Assembly (NCBI RefSeq): GCF_001039355.2
Contig: NW_019776085.1
Span: 70,425-117,013 of the forward strand
Source: Lingula anatina
Taxonomy: Eukaryota; Brachiopoda; Lingulata; Lingulida; Lingulidae
Direction of reading: 5' to 3'
DNA length: 46,589 nucleotides
Positions 1 to 10,479 of this stretch are shown here, in pieces. The stretch's first letter is position 1. Each line of letters begins with the position of its first letter. The notes under the pieces were generated by a model. The model was not told the DNA's origin. It was given only the letters and a program-made list of their open reading frames with translations, and did no database searches. Both the position numbers and the translations under genes were made by a program.

Positions 1-23
1 CCAATCTGTTTTTCTTATATTGT

Positions 24-350
24 GTTTACGGTGTTGCATATATGCTGAAAAAAGTGAAAAAAAAGCATAACTTCCCTAAAAATTACCCGATCATGCTGAT
101 TTTCGAACTTGACCGGCAAATTATGAATATTCATCAGTTCTGTAAGTTTCAAACCAAAATGTAATACAGTTTTTCACTTATCATGTTTACGGTGTTGCAT
201 ATATGCTGAAAAAGTGAAAAAAAAGCATAACTTCCCTAAAAATTACCCGATCATGCTGATTTTCGAACTTAACCGGCGTATTATGAATATTCATCAGTAC
301 TGTAAGTTTCAAGCCAAAAGGTAAAATGGCTTTTCACTTATCGTGTTTAC
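24..350. repeat. 160-bp tandem duplication
   Basis: Two copies of a 160-bp unit (24-183 and 184-343) differ at few positions; each begins GTTTACGGTGTTGCATATAT, and a third start is visible near 343. The core (TGCTGAAAAA, GATCATGCTGATTTTC, GAATATTCATCAG) and the CGGCAACGGCGACGG stretch that follows resemble 30150-30330, just upstream of a locus B linker exon. The block may be the intron of a further family member to the left, or a dispersed repeat. Confidence 0.8.
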
Positions 351-399
351 GGTTAAAGTGCACGGCAACGGCGACGGCGACGACAGACGCAGATGATGG

Positions 400-539
400 C
401 TATATGTACAGACACATCTGTGTCTGTACATAATAAATGTTTATACCTCCACCGGAAAATTCTGTTTTTGTATTCGCAACATGCTCTTTCCATGGTTGTA
501 TCCCGACATTTGAGTCATCTGACATCATAGGCAGCTCAC
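400..539 (-). pseudogene. Locus A terminal exon, shortened
   Basis: An acceptor (ATTTTAG/GTGAGC) opens a phase-1 exon reading GELPMMSDDSNVGIQPWKEH. It is clearly paralogous to the start of the locus B exon at 27958 (GDLLITSDDSNFGRQQLKER). After about 20 residues the similarity ends and the frame stops at TAG (400-402). The roughly 145 residues that follow in B, including the coiled coil, are missing. This is either a real shortened C-terminus or a breakpoint. Splice phase matches the donor at 1679. Confidence 0.55.
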
Positions 540-726
540 CTAAAATAATGACCTAAATTCTGTAACCATTTCCAAGCTAGATACAGTAAAATACCCCTTT
601 CATAGCATATACATATAATACTTTTCAGTACGTACGTCTACTATTTCCTTCTCAACATTGAATATGATGCAATTTTTTTTGCTAACTTAGTTAAGTTATT
701 TTTCAGCTCAGTGTTTTCCGGTGTAC

Positions 727-1541
727 CATGAAAATCTGACTCCCCCAAAATGTGACTCCCCAGTCAAATTTTCATAATGAAAATCTGACTCCCCCCATGA
801 AAATTTGACTCCCCCCAAAAAGCTTTATAAATCTTATTTTATTTGAGTATATGACTTTTATATTGTGGTATATTGTGGTATGCACTTATTGTTATTTTGC
901 AGGTGAAATTTTTAATGAGAAAATAAAAAAATAAAATTGTGTGTTTTATCACCCAATGACTCCGATATAAAAAAGCTTTTTATTTGATACTTACATGGTG
1001 ATCATTTCAACATTTGTCCCTTTAGGAAGAATATATTGGAAATATTTGAAAGTTTGGTGGTAAAATATTGGGTGCAAAAATTGAAAAAAATATCATGAAA
1101 AATCTTTATATTCATATACCCATGGGATTTTGGACTCTCATGAAGAAAAGACACTATTTTATATGAAGTCACCATACCATCGTTTTTCACATGATTTGCA
1201 TTGTGACGTATATAATTTGTTAGTATTTAAAAGTTTGGTGGTGAAAATTTTGGTGAAACTTGATAATTTTTGAAACAAGTATTCATCTTACAAACTGTAG
1301 GATTTGGACTCCCATAGCCTTTTCATAGGAGTCATTGGGTGAAAAAATATTTCAATTTTCTTATTTCCTCATGAAACTTTTCAAAAAGTGCCATGTATCC
1401 TCCATTATGCATACTTCAAGTTAAAAATTATATATTCAAATAAAATATGATTGATAAAGGTTTGTGAGGGGGAGTCATAATTTCATGGGGGGAGTCAGAT
1501 TTTCTTTAAGAAATTTTGAATGGGGGAGTCAGATTTTCATG
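727..1541. mobile_element. TIR element (MITE-like) in a locus A intron
   Basis: The block starts CATGAAAATCTGACTCCCCC and ends with its inverse, GGGGGAGTCAGATTTTCATG. Each end carries a second, inner copy of the GACTCCCCC motif. The interior has two related segments of roughly 110 bp (around 1040-1150 and 1225-1330), both with AAAGTTTGGTGGT and GGACTC. The paralogous intron in locus B (28140-28270) is colinear on both sides but lacks this block, so it was probably inserted after the gene duplication. No transposase frame and no certain target duplication. Confidence 0.7.
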
Positions 1542-1678
1542 TTACATGGGACTTCAGTTACTTACGTTTCAACATCTTTTGGAGTTTTTAAAACTATTAA
1601 GTAGACCAACACAACAAAAGTGCAAATTTCCACACACTTGGTTTTCAGATGATGGCCTTTGCATTATTCAACACTTAC

Positions 1679-1899
1679 CATGAAGCAATCTACGCCTCTT
1701 CTTCAAATACTCATCCAGATCCATGTCTGTACTTAATGATAAGACAATATCTTCTGGGACCATTCTTCGGATTTCTTCTGTCAAAATGACTTCCTTCAAG
1801 GACGTTGATAAAGGTGAAGGTCGTCGACTTTTGACCCACATCCAGAATGCATCTAATTGTTCTACGGTGTAAAACATCACATTCATCAAAATGGATCCT
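1679..1899 (-). pseudogene. Locus A TRADD-N-like exon, 3' half only
   Basis: The frame RGSILMNVMFYTVEQLDAFW...EYLKKRRRLLHG is nearly identical to residues 301-376 of locus B. It ends at a canonical donor, CATG/GTAAGT. The upstream half of the domain (about 70 residues in B) is absent: the DNA above 1900 is unrelated. The only nearby acceptor (ACAACTAG/AGGATCC) would need a phase-2 partner, while the CARD exon ends in phase 1. As read, the exon cannot join the CARD in frame, so this copy is probably non-functional or uses a splice I cannot see. Confidence 0.6.
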
Positions 1900-2311
1900 C
1901 TAGTTGTGTTAAAACAGTGGTTATATATTGCAATTATTCTGAAATTTGTGATTTTAATAGATGGCTACCTTCTGTAATAATCTCTAAACATTTTTTTACA
2001 AAAAATAAGATAAAATAAAATAAAATAATGGGGACTAACCTTGAATGTTGGAATGGATTAAATCATTAACTATAGGTTAGTATGGGGAAAATTGTCGTTT
2101 ACCCCAGAAAAATCAATTAATTGTTATCCATTTAATGACTTTCAAAACTTCCTGCCAGTTGCAAAAATCTATTGCAGGAATCTGAATCTCAGAAAAAAAT
2201 TCACTAACTTCAAGCAAGTTCTTTATCAGTAAATGCCTCTCAAGCATATTTTTAAGTGCATTTTAAAAAGGCTGTTAATAAAACACTCACTGGGATATAG
2301 TAGCACCTTAC

Positions 2312-2608
2312 CGAGGAATTTAAGCAGCTTGTCAACAACGAATTGGCACTTATTTAGCTCTAACGCTTCCATAAAAACCCAGAATGTCTTCTCGCTTGAG
2401 TGTAATAGGATGTCCTTTACCAGATATCGACATTGTTCTGTTGTATCTTTCATACTTTCTATGGCTTCAAGATGGTGATCAGGAAGAACAAATTTGCTGA
2501 ACATGATATCTGCCACGCTGAGAATTACGGGACGGAGATTGTCTATCAGAAAAAAAAAATTTGAAATCAAGGCTTCTCTGTTCCTCTCCGTCAAAGCTGT
2601 GTTTCCAT
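2312..2608 (-). CDS. Locus A CARD exon
   Basis: A single 297-nt exon in phase 1-1, with acceptor CCCTTTAG/ATGG and donor CTCG/GTAAGG. It encodes a six-helix death-fold of CARD type: LTERNREALISNF (helix 1), a middle segment ending FVLPDHHLEAIES, then TEQCRYLVKDIL, KTFWVFMEALE and FVVDKLL. It aligns throughout with the locus B CARD at 29391-29675, with a three-residue insertion (KFL) before the donor. CARDs make homotypic contacts in inflammasome-, RIG-I- or caspase-type assemblies. The family call rests on pattern and helix order. The frame is intact although the following exon is damaged. Confidence 0.7.
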
Positions 2609-3072
2609 CTAAAGGGAAGAAATGCACTATCTTACTAGTTGGTAAAAGGTTAAAATAGTACTTGTCACTTAAAATTTTGAAAACCCGTGTGATGTAACAG
2701 AGAGTCCCTCATTCGAAAGACTGGTGCCCCTTAATTTGCACAGGTAGGCCTCGCCCTAGATTTTGACCCACTGACGTCAGGCTAACAGTTACCTGTATCA
2801 TTAAATGAAGAGTTACACGAACTCTCAGTTTCGTCGCACCGGTATATGCAGAAGAAGTTTACTAAATATACATGTACATATGTACATGCCTAATGAAAGT
2901 AGAGGATATGATCTGAACTTTAATGACATAATTAACTAACTCGTTTGCAAGACTTCACCCCACCATAGTAAACCGTGGGCAGTCATTTCTCAGTAAAAAC
3001 ACCATAATGAAAATACAAAAGACAAATAACAAAATCATGACATGCTCTAAAATTTGACAGTATTTTAGGTAC

Positions 3073-3199
3073 TTTTCATGAACTCAGTGAAGTCACGTAA
3101 TCCTCTGCATTGCTGTTTTGCATTTTTTTTTTCTGGGTCATCTCTGGCACTATAGTCTCTACGGCAGTTTGTTTCACCGCCAGTGTCTCTGCTCGGAGG
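3073..3199 (-). CDS. Locus A linker exon before the CARD
   Basis: A 127-nt exon (phase 0 to 1), acceptor TTTTCCAG/CCTCCG, donor GAAAA/GTACCT. It reads PPSRDTGGETNCRRDYSARD, then a charged stretch ending RDFTEFMK. Joined to the CARD exon it gives ...FMKNGNTALTERNREAL, matching locus B (...KKYIEDGNKGLDDRNQKAL). Low complexity and polar, probably a flexible tether. A run of ten adenines in the coding strand is a likely frameshift site. Confidence 0.55.
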
Positions 3200-3390
3200 C
3201 TGGAAAATATACACCATGACACATGTTTTACAATAATGTGTATGTTATTATAACTTAAAGAAATGGGAAATTTAAAAATTATCCATTAACAGCATCACAA
3301 AAAGCTTAAATGATAAATAAAAACATCTTTAAAAAAATCCTAAGTATAATACACCAGTATAATATTAATTCTTAAAAGATGTTTTTATAC

Positions 3391-3498
3391 CTCATTTTCA
3401 GGTGGTTTGACTGCAGTACTGGCTGCAGCTATGGGGGTAGTTTCTTCACTTCGAGCTTCTTCGTTTAAATTCTTTGGAGTCGTATCATCATATAACCC
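3391..3498 (-). CDS. Locus A upstream linker exon
   Basis: A 108-nt exon, phase 0 at both ends, acceptor TTTTCTAG/GGG, donor AATGAG/GTATAAA. It reads GLYDDTTPKNLNEEARSEET followed by an alanine/proline-rich tail. It is acidic and disordered in character, with no recognised domain. It is the most upstream exon of locus A before the 16-kb stretch of mobile DNA. Its phase-0 start fits the phase-0 end of locus C at 19459. Confidence 0.45.
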
Positions 3499-4360
3499 CT
3501 AGAAAAGTATAAATATATATGTAGCTATCTACCTTAATGTTTTTTTTTTTTCGTTCTGAGGTCACATTACGTGGTTGACAACAGTGTAATAACAATTACA
3601 AGAAACGGTAAGTAAAGGAAGAATGTTTACGAGAACCATTCCAGCAACATTTACCTGTAGCATTATATTTTACATATATAATACCTTTGTAACCATTATT
3701 GCAATGATGAATTTGTTTTCTACATCAATTTTGAATTTCAGACAAATAGATACCATTCTCTCATAATATGTAGAACCCTTGTGCATACTAATTTGTTTTA
3801 ACAAAATAAAGTAAGCATGGTGAATTTGGCCTCTCTCAGGTGTACAGGTAGACAGCTATTGCTCGAACCGATAATGCTTTCTTGTCAATCTTGAAAGCGA
3901 AGCAAACGAGCAAAATCCCTTTCAGAGAGGTTAATTGTCCAAAATACCAAATACAGAAATTATTGTAAAACTATAATTTCTTTTTTTTTTTCTTTTTATT
4001 AAGCATATACAAACACAACACAACACGTTACAATATATACAACATGCAATATATCACAGGATTAGAAGGCATATTGCAAATACAAAAAGATAAACTACAT
4101 CAGTACAGTTTTGTAACTTAATACAATACGTACACGTTCAAGGGTGCACAGTCACTGGAGTATCATTTTAATATTGTAGAATGTACAATGCAGTATATAC
4201 AAAATTCTACAGTATATTACAGAAGACCCAAACTGAACAATACGTAACAAAGCCAGGTGATACAGTGCACCAGTTTACAAACTAGAGACATAAATGGTTG
4301 TGTGTCTTAATATGATATAGTGTATATGCACATTCATACACACATTTTCATATACAACCT
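3499..4360. other. Intronic AT-rich stretch, no gene seen
   Basis: I see no exon with paired splice sites. The left part is AT-rich with homopolymer runs (T-runs near 3540 and 3980). From about 4010 it becomes AC-rich low-complexity sequence, into which the BEL/Pao element inserted at 4361. Confidence 0.5.
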
Positions 4361-4446
4361 TGTAACTGCCCGCGATATTTTTATTTATTTATTTTTATTT
4401 GAGTTTCTGTGTTTAATTATGCGAAGTACATTTTCCGTTCTTTCTC

Positions 4447-4448
4447 TG

Positions 4449-4489
<41 letters not shown>
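4447..4489. repeat. (CT)n microsatellite in the 5' LTR
   Basis: An uninterrupted CT tract. The homologous tract in the 3' LTR (about 9568-9603) is shorter, showing length change since insertion. Confidence 0.9.
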
Positions 4490-4492
<3 letters not shown>

Positions 4493-4629
4493 ATTATAAC
4501 GTTACAAGCCACCGCACTTACCTAACCGCACCGTCACATGCCTGTACCACACCCTGCACTGAACAGTTTTCATTCCACAGCGTATATAAGGCCTCCTCCC
4601 TATTTCTTTTTGCTCACTTCACTTTCTTA

Positions 4630-4850
4630 TACCCCCTTTACACTGGACGGCGTCCTTTCTGCGTCCTTTCTGCGACCATGAAATTTGGCATCGCTGTGAT
4701 CTTATAAGGAGGCACGAGCATTGATTTTGTACCAGAATGAATGCTCAATGATCGGCCAGTTGTCGGCACGTAAAGTATTATAATTTTTAACTCTCAAATG
4801 GGGCAGTACTGCTGGACGCAGAAAGGACGCCGTCCAGTGTAAAGGGGCCC
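4630..4850. mobile_element. MITE inserted in the 5' LTR
   Basis: Absent from the 3' LTR at the equivalent point (TTTCTTACACAC). Ends are inverted repeats: CCCCTTTACACTGGACGGCG at the left and its complement, ending GTCCAGTGTAAAGGGGCCC, at the right. TTA lies on both sides (4627-4629 and 4851-4853), a 3-bp duplication compatible with PIF/Harbinger-type insertion. It is younger than the BEL insertion. Confidence 0.85.
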
Positions 4851-5316
4851 TTACACACAACGGTACGGGTACTCTTACGACACCAATTTAGCTCACCCAG
4901 TCGGTGGAAAAGGTACAGGTAACTATTTCAACGATAACGTAAATTTCTCTGGCTTTGGGTCTTTCAACGCTTCTATCTATCCTTTTATAACGATATTAGC
5001 ACACTTGGACGGGGATAAGTCAAATTATTTCAACGCTAAAGTAACGTAAACTTCTACGACTTTGGGTCTTTGCAACGTTTCCGTCTATCCTTTTTTTTTA
5101 ACACGTTCGTATGTACTTCGTGTAAATTTGTTATCGATTTTTAGGTTATCTTGTATTTTAATTTGTTTTCAGTATTTTTCGCTACATTTTTTTTTCTGTT
5201 ATTTATTTTGTTTTATTTCATTTTTCTTTCAGTTTTACGTTTGAATTCAATAAATTCGATCAGTAAAGGAGACTTCCCTTTTTTGACTGAGTGCAGCTAC
5301 AGTAAAACTATCTCCA

Positions 5317-5600
5317 GTGCAGTCTCTCTTCCCGTGGGGACCAAAGGTGCAGTCTCTCTTTCCGTGGGGATCAACGGTGCAGTCTCTCTTCCCGTGGGGA
5401 TCAACGGTGCAGTCTCTCTTCCCGTGGGGGCCAACGGTGCAGTCTCTCTTCCCGTGGGGGCCAACGGTGCAGTCTCTCTTCCCGTGGGGATAAACGGTGC
5501 AGTCTCTCTTCCCGTGGGGGCCAACGGTGCAGTCTCTCTTCCCGTGGGGGCCAACGGTGCAATCTCTCTTCCCGTGGGGGCCAACGGTGCAATCTCCATT
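5317..5600. repeat. 30-bp minisatellite in the retrotransposon leader
   Basis: About nine and a half copies of a 30-bp unit containing GTGCAGTCTCTCTTCCCGTG lie between the 5' LTR and gag. The unit length is divisible by three, so several frames on both strands stay open and give spurious repetitive proteins (for example GAVSLPV repeats). The final units have decayed. Its position suggests an expanded untranslated leader rather than protein. Confidence 0.92.
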
Positions 5601-5631
5601 CCCATAGTTATTCAACGGACAAGTGGTGTTC

Positions 5632-6385
5632 ATGGACAAACACGAGAGTGACAGTGCAGACAGTGAGACAGAGGAAATCGTAAGAAGGACTCAACGAAAA
5701 CAGAAAGTGACAAAAAGAATGGCAGAATACTTAGAAGCAAGAAAACGTGAAAGAGCGCAGTTGACCAGTGCCAAACGCTCTACTGAGAGTCGAGATCAGG
5801 CCGAGCCTGGCGATGGTGGGAGTCACGTTAACACTTCACAGAATGCAAGCGCCGCTACACCTGCGTCGTCGCTACAAGATATGAACACTTTAGTAAAAGC
5901 TCTGACCGATTCCATGAACCTCAACAGATTACCGATTCCAAGACCCAGTGTTTTTACTGGAGATCCACTACAGTATTTAGAATGGAAGTCCTCCTTTCAG
6001 ATGCTCATAGAACGCAAAGGTATACCCCCTGAAGAAAGGATCTTCTACTTAAAGAGGTATGTGGGATATCCAGCACGTAAAGCACTTGCAGGGTTTTTTC
6101 TACAGTAACAGCCACTCTGCATTTCACAGCGCATAGAAAATTCTGGATGAACGTTACGGACACCCTTTCCTAGAACAGAAAGCCTTCCGAGATAAGCTAG
6201 ACACGTGGCCTAAGATCCCGCCCAACGACCCTGTAGCTCTGAGGGACTTTGGTGACTTTCTGCAAGCCTGCCATGACGCAATTCCACACGTGCCTAATCT
6301 GCGTATTTTAAACGATTGTACAGAGAACCAGAAGCTCATCGCCAAACTGCCAGAGTGGGTGACAGTAAGGTGGAACGCGAAGTGA
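5632..6385 (+). pseudogene. BEL/Pao gag, frameshifted
   Basis: Begins with ATG and MDKHESDSADSETEE, followed by a charged helical region. The conserved BEL gag core is around 5940-6100 (PRPSVFTGDPLQYLEWKSSF). The frame stops at 6108 just after ALAGFFLQ. The natural continuation (LDERYGHPFLEQKAFRDKLD) runs in another frame from about 6143 and stops near 6385, where a third frame takes over. At least two frame changes therefore separate the gag N-terminal domain from the nucleocapsid part, so no intact gag can be made. Confidence 0.8.
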
Positions 6386-8181
6386 CGCAGTGTATTGACC
6401 TTACAGGTGAATACCCTCCTTTTCAGATGTTTGTGGAGTTTGTGACCAAGGAAGCCAGAATTGCCTGCAACCTGATTTTGTCGATACACGCCCTCAACGC
6501 TACGAAGAATGCTGCGGCTCACAAGGTCAAAGGTAATGCCAAAGTCCTTACCACTACTTCCAGTCCTCCTGTGTATGTCTGCCAGAAAGGACATTTCATT
6601 TCACAGTGTGAAAAGTTTCGATCTCTGACCCTTGATCACAAACGCACTTTTATTCGTGAGAACAATCTATGTTACGGGTGTTTACGTCACGGCCATCACA
6701 ACAACACTTGTAAAAGGAAACTAAGATGCGAAAAATGCCAGGGAAGACATCCCACGTGTCTACATGATGACAACTTAAAGTTAGCGTGTCCACAACCGTC
6801 AGCAGAGTACCAGGTAGCAAATTCTCTCCAGTTTGTCCAAGGTAAAGATGACAGCACATCCATGATAGTTCCAGTGTGGGTTTCCAGAAAAAAAAATCCG
6901 CCAAAGGAAATCCTTACGTATGCTCTCCTGGACACACAGAGCGACACTTCTTTTATACTACAAGAGACGGCCACAGCATTGCAGATTACCGGACAGCCCG
7001 CACGTTTATCGTTGTCAACAATGACCGCCTCAAACACAGTTATTAACAGTTCCCGGATTTCCAGTTTACAAGTAAGAGCCTTCAACTCATCTGAAATTGT
7101 ACCCATCAATGCATGTTTCACGAGAGATTTCATACCAGCAAATCGATCTCACATTGCAGTGACGGAAACAGTTAGTAAGTGGCCACATTTACAACAACTT
7201 AGTGCCGAGTTACCACCCCTACAGTCATGTGAGGTAGGCCTTTTGATTGGGTACAACTGTCCGATGGCTCTAGCTCGCAGAAAGGTCTTAATTGGAAAAG
7301 AAAATCAGCCTTTTGCAGTCCAGACTCTGCTTGGTTGGAGCGTGGTGGGATACTCTACTCCTCCAAGTGCCAATGTCAACGTTGTCATTGCTCATCGTAC
7401 AGCTGTCAAAGAACTACCTCAATGTTGTCCAAAAGAGGTCAGCAGAGTAATAGAAAAGGACTTCACTCGTGACAAAGGCAGCATTGCTGAAATCTCCAAA
7501 TCTTCATGGTTGACCGGACCCTCCTTTCCTTGGCAACGGCAGGTGAAACTGGAACGTGTCACTACAGAACTACAGTTGGTGGATCCAGATGTGAGAGCCT
7601 TTTCATTGGGTACTGCAGTAACGTCTACAATGCCAAATATCCTTGACCTCTTCACGAGATTCTCTTGGTGGTGGAAAACCGTGTCTGAGATGGGGAGGAC
7701 CCAACGAATTGCAAATGGTGTAAATGGAACACAGCTTCTGACAATTGAAGAAAGAAGAAAGGCAGAAAAACTTCTTGTTATGCTTACCCAACGCGAGGCA
7801 TTTCCAGACGCATTCAGTGCCCTCGATGCAGCTACCACGTTACTTAAGACGCATCAGCTTTACCCCCTAGATCTGGTTCTTGAAGATGATCTTCTTCGAG
7901 ACGGCGGCCGATTTCGGAAAACAGGTTTTCCAACGCCATTGAAACATCCAGCCATCCTACCAAAGAATCATCATGTCAAGCGACTGATTCTTGATTATGC
8001 TCACACGGACTCCCAACACCAGGGCAGAGGTATGACTCTCAACAAGCTTCGTTCCCTTGGTTTTTGGATTGTAGGTGGCAGCAAGGTCGTCGCAAAATTC
8101 ATTGGTCAGTGTGTTACTTGCAGAAAATTGAGAAGATCGACCGAGTCCCAGAAAATGGCAGATTACCAACGGATCGCGTAG
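6316..8181 (+). pseudogene. BEL/Pao gag-pol: knuckles, protease, H2C2; RT missing
   Basis: An open frame of about 620 codons. Residues 85-160 hold zinc-knuckle sequence (CYGCLRHGHHNNTCKRKLRC). The protease carries LLDTQSDTSF around residue 205, where DTQSD replaces the usual DTGSD as is common in this clade. At about 7475 the sequence jumps from the end of the protease region (VIEKDFTRDKG) directly into SSWLTGPSFPW, which normally lies after RNase H. No YVDD box or RNase H motif is present. The frame then holds the H2C2 integrase finger (HQGRGMTLNKLRS, CVTCRKLR) and ends at TAG 8179-8181 after a frameshift near 8160. The loss seems to be one in-frame deletion. Confidence 0.85.
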
Positions 8182-9108
8182 AACCAACGCCACCCTTCAC
8201 CTACTGCGGTATACACTGTTTTGAGCCTTTTCTCGTTAAGCAGGGACGCAAAGAAATGAAAAGGTATGGACTTTTTGATAACTTGTATGTGTTCACGTGC
8301 AATCCACATCGAGTTGTTAGATGATATGTCAACTGATTCTTTCATCAACGCTTTACGGTGTTTCATTTTAATTCGTGGTGCTGTTAGACAGATCTGTTCA
8401 GACCAAGGTTCCAACTTCATTGGTGCGATTAACGAATTTCAACATCGAGTGGACAGCAACAAGTTAGCAACGTTTCTAACCAAAAGACAATGTGACTTTA
8501 TTCTTAATGCGCCCCATGCAAGCCACACCGGAGGAGTGTGGGAGAGGCAAATAAGAACTGTGAGGGAAATTCTTAATTCCGTGCTTCAATTGTGCCCAGG
8601 TAGAATGGACGATTCATCCCTCAGGACCTTTTTCTACGAGGTCATGTCGATCGCCAATAGCAGACCATTAACAGTGAGTGAAATCAATGATCCGAAAACT
8701 CTAGAACCGCTCACTCCAAACCACATTTTGACCGCCAAGGCTGATATACCGTTTCCTCCTCCAGGTAATTTCGTCAGGGAAGATCTCTTTCTTCGAAAGC
8801 GCTGGAGACGCGTCCAGTATTTGCTAGAACAGTTTTGGTCTTGGTGGAAAAAGGAATGCATCAGTCAAATTTCTCTGCGACAGAAGTGGCATGAACCTCG
8901 TCGTAATATGCAGAAAGGAGATGTTGTTTTGATCAAAGATATAGAACTTCCTCGAAACCAGTGGCCTCTGGCTCGAGTGGTGAAAGCCAATGCAGACGAT
9001 GACGGACTTGTGAGAAGAGTTAAAGTCAGAACGGGTCGTTCTGGAACTTTGCGATCTTCTATTCTTGAGCGAAATGTACAAAAATTGGTATTATTGGTTG
9101 AAAATTAA
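8162..9108 (+). pseudogene. BEL/Pao integrase and DUF5641-like C-terminus
   Basis: The integrase core continues in two frames: 8162-8320, then 8266-9108 (stop TAA). The segment expected to hold the first catalytic aspartate reads YCGIHCFEPF, with His where the family has Asp. The second Asp (CSDQGSNF) and the Glu (GGVWERQIRTVR) are present. The C-terminal part, with WHEPRRNMQKGDVVLIKD, is the DUF5641-type domain usual in BEL elements. The frame change near 8280 and the Asp-to-His change indicate an inactive copy. Confidence 0.82.
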
Positions 9109-9484
9109 AGTGTTTACATGTGTACATACATTACAGTGACATTACTACAATGACTTTATTGCAATGACAGTGATATATTTCTGATGATATATGGACACTA
9201 TAAGTGAATGTCTATATATATTGCTTAAAATGATTATATATCGTTGAAAGACTGGATTCACTAAGTTTATTTGTATAACGTACATTGCTTCAATTAAAGA
9301 CAGCCAGCAGTAACCGTTTAATTTATTTTTAAAATCGTTTGCACATCATATAATGGTTCATTTACATTTAATTTACTGTTTTTCTAATTGCTAGCATATC
9401 CAACATTCAGTGGTAATTGCATATTCATAACGTAGCAGTTAGATTTCTTTATTTACTTAAAATCATTTTTGATTTTGGTGGGAG

Positions 9485-9571
9485 TGTAACTGCCCGCGAT
9501 ATTTTTATTTATTTATTTTTATTTGAGTTTCTGTGTTTAATTATGCGAAGTACATTTTCCGTTCTTTCTCT

Positions 9572-9608
<37 letters not shown>

Positions 9609-10183
9609 ATTATAACGTTACAGGCCACCGCACTTACCTAACCGCACCGTCACATGCCTGTACCACACCCTGCACTGAACAGTTTTCATTCCACAGCATA
9701 TATAAGGCTTCCTCCCTATTTCTTTTTGCTCACTTCGCTTTCTTACACACAACGGTACGGGTACTCTAACGACACCATTTTAGCTCACCCAGTCGGTGGA
9801 AAAGGTAACTATTTCAACGATAACGTAAATTTCTCTGGCTTTGGGTCTTTCAACGTTTCTATCTATCCTTTTATAACGATATTAGCACACTTGGTCGGGG
9901 ATAAGTCAAATTATTTCAACGCTAAAGTAACGTAAACTTCTCCGACTTTGGGTCTTTGCAACGTTTCCGCCTATCCTTTTTTTTTTTTTACACTTTCGTA
10001 TGTACTTCGTGTAAATTTGTTATCGATTTTTAGGTTATTTTAATTTGTTTTCAGTATTTTTCGCTACATTTTTTGTTCTGTTATTTATTTTGTTTTATTC
10101 CATTTTTCTTTCAGTTTTACGTTTGAATTCAATAAATTCGATCAGTAAAGGAGACTTCCCTTTTTTGATTGAGTGCAGCTACA
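9485..10183 (+). repeat. 3' LTR of the BEL/Pao element
   Basis: About 699 bp with the same ends as the 5' LTR. It lacks the MITE and has a shorter CT tract. CACACACCCGAAAGCGCACG follows in the flank. Confidence 0.9.
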
Positions 10184-10189
10184 ACCTCA

Positions 10190-10439
10190 CACACCCGAAA
10201 GCGCACGCACACTGTAGTACACACAAAAACTTATAATACAGATGCTCAGTCATTGAAATACTGATCTTATATGAAACAAAAAATAAAGATACATATTATG
10301 GACAGTTTTGTTTTGTTATTGTTTTACCGCTAATATCTTATCGATGTTTAGCAAAATCTGTTGTATGTTAGATCGTTTCACTTGAGGATACATGTATAAT
10401 GAAAACCTGGTAATATTTCCATAGCATTTGGCATATTGT
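10190..10439. other. Spacer between BEL and the LINE 3' end
   Basis: No gene recognised. The stretch joins the BEL 3' flank to the presumed LINE 3' end. The exact LINE boundary is not visible because no poly-A tail or target duplication is clear. Confidence 0.4.
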
Positions 10440-10479
10440 TTTAGCCCTACCCAAGTGGGGGGTTCGGATCTGGACCTGC

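Larger units (their letters stand above)
4361..5301 (+). repeat. 5' LTR of the BEL/Pao element
   Basis: About 941 bp, from TGTAACTGCC to GCAGCTACA. It matches the 3' LTR except for a 221-bp MITE-like insertion (4630-4850), a longer CT microsatellite and small indels. TATATAAGG at about 4580 is a plausible TATA box for the element's own promoter. Confidence 0.9.
4361..10183 (+). mobile_element. BEL/Pao LTR retrotransposon, internally deleted
   Basis: Two LTRs (TGTAACTGCC...GCAGCTACA) flank a gag-pol region. ACCT lies on both sides (AACCT if the LTR is taken to end one base earlier), a short target duplication of the BEL kind. The purine-rich tract TTTGGTGGGAG directly precedes the 3' LTR. In order I see leader with minisatellite, gag, CCHC knuckles, an aspartic protease of the DUF1758 type, a junction where reverse transcriptase and RNase H should be, the A17-like segment, the H2C2 integrase zinc finger, the integrase core and a DUF5641-like C-terminus. 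Frameshifts and stops interrupt gag and integrase. The LTRs remain very similar, so insertion looks fairly recent. It probably depended on other copies. Confidence 0.92.

Noticed and set aside
1-350. Tandem 160-bp units as a CRISPR-like array
   Set aside because: Units are directly contiguous without distinct spacers, there are only two, and the host is a eukaryote.
5151-5651. Open frames on both strands through the leader minisatellite (GAVSLPV or GKRDCTV repeats)
   Set aside because: They arise because the 30-bp unit is divisible by three, all frames show the same pattern, and none has a domain. They are part of the retroelement leader.
9417-9935. Plus-strand frames over the 3' LTR (Ser/Leu-rich)
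   Set aside because: They are reads through the CT microsatellite and LTR, with no coding similarity.
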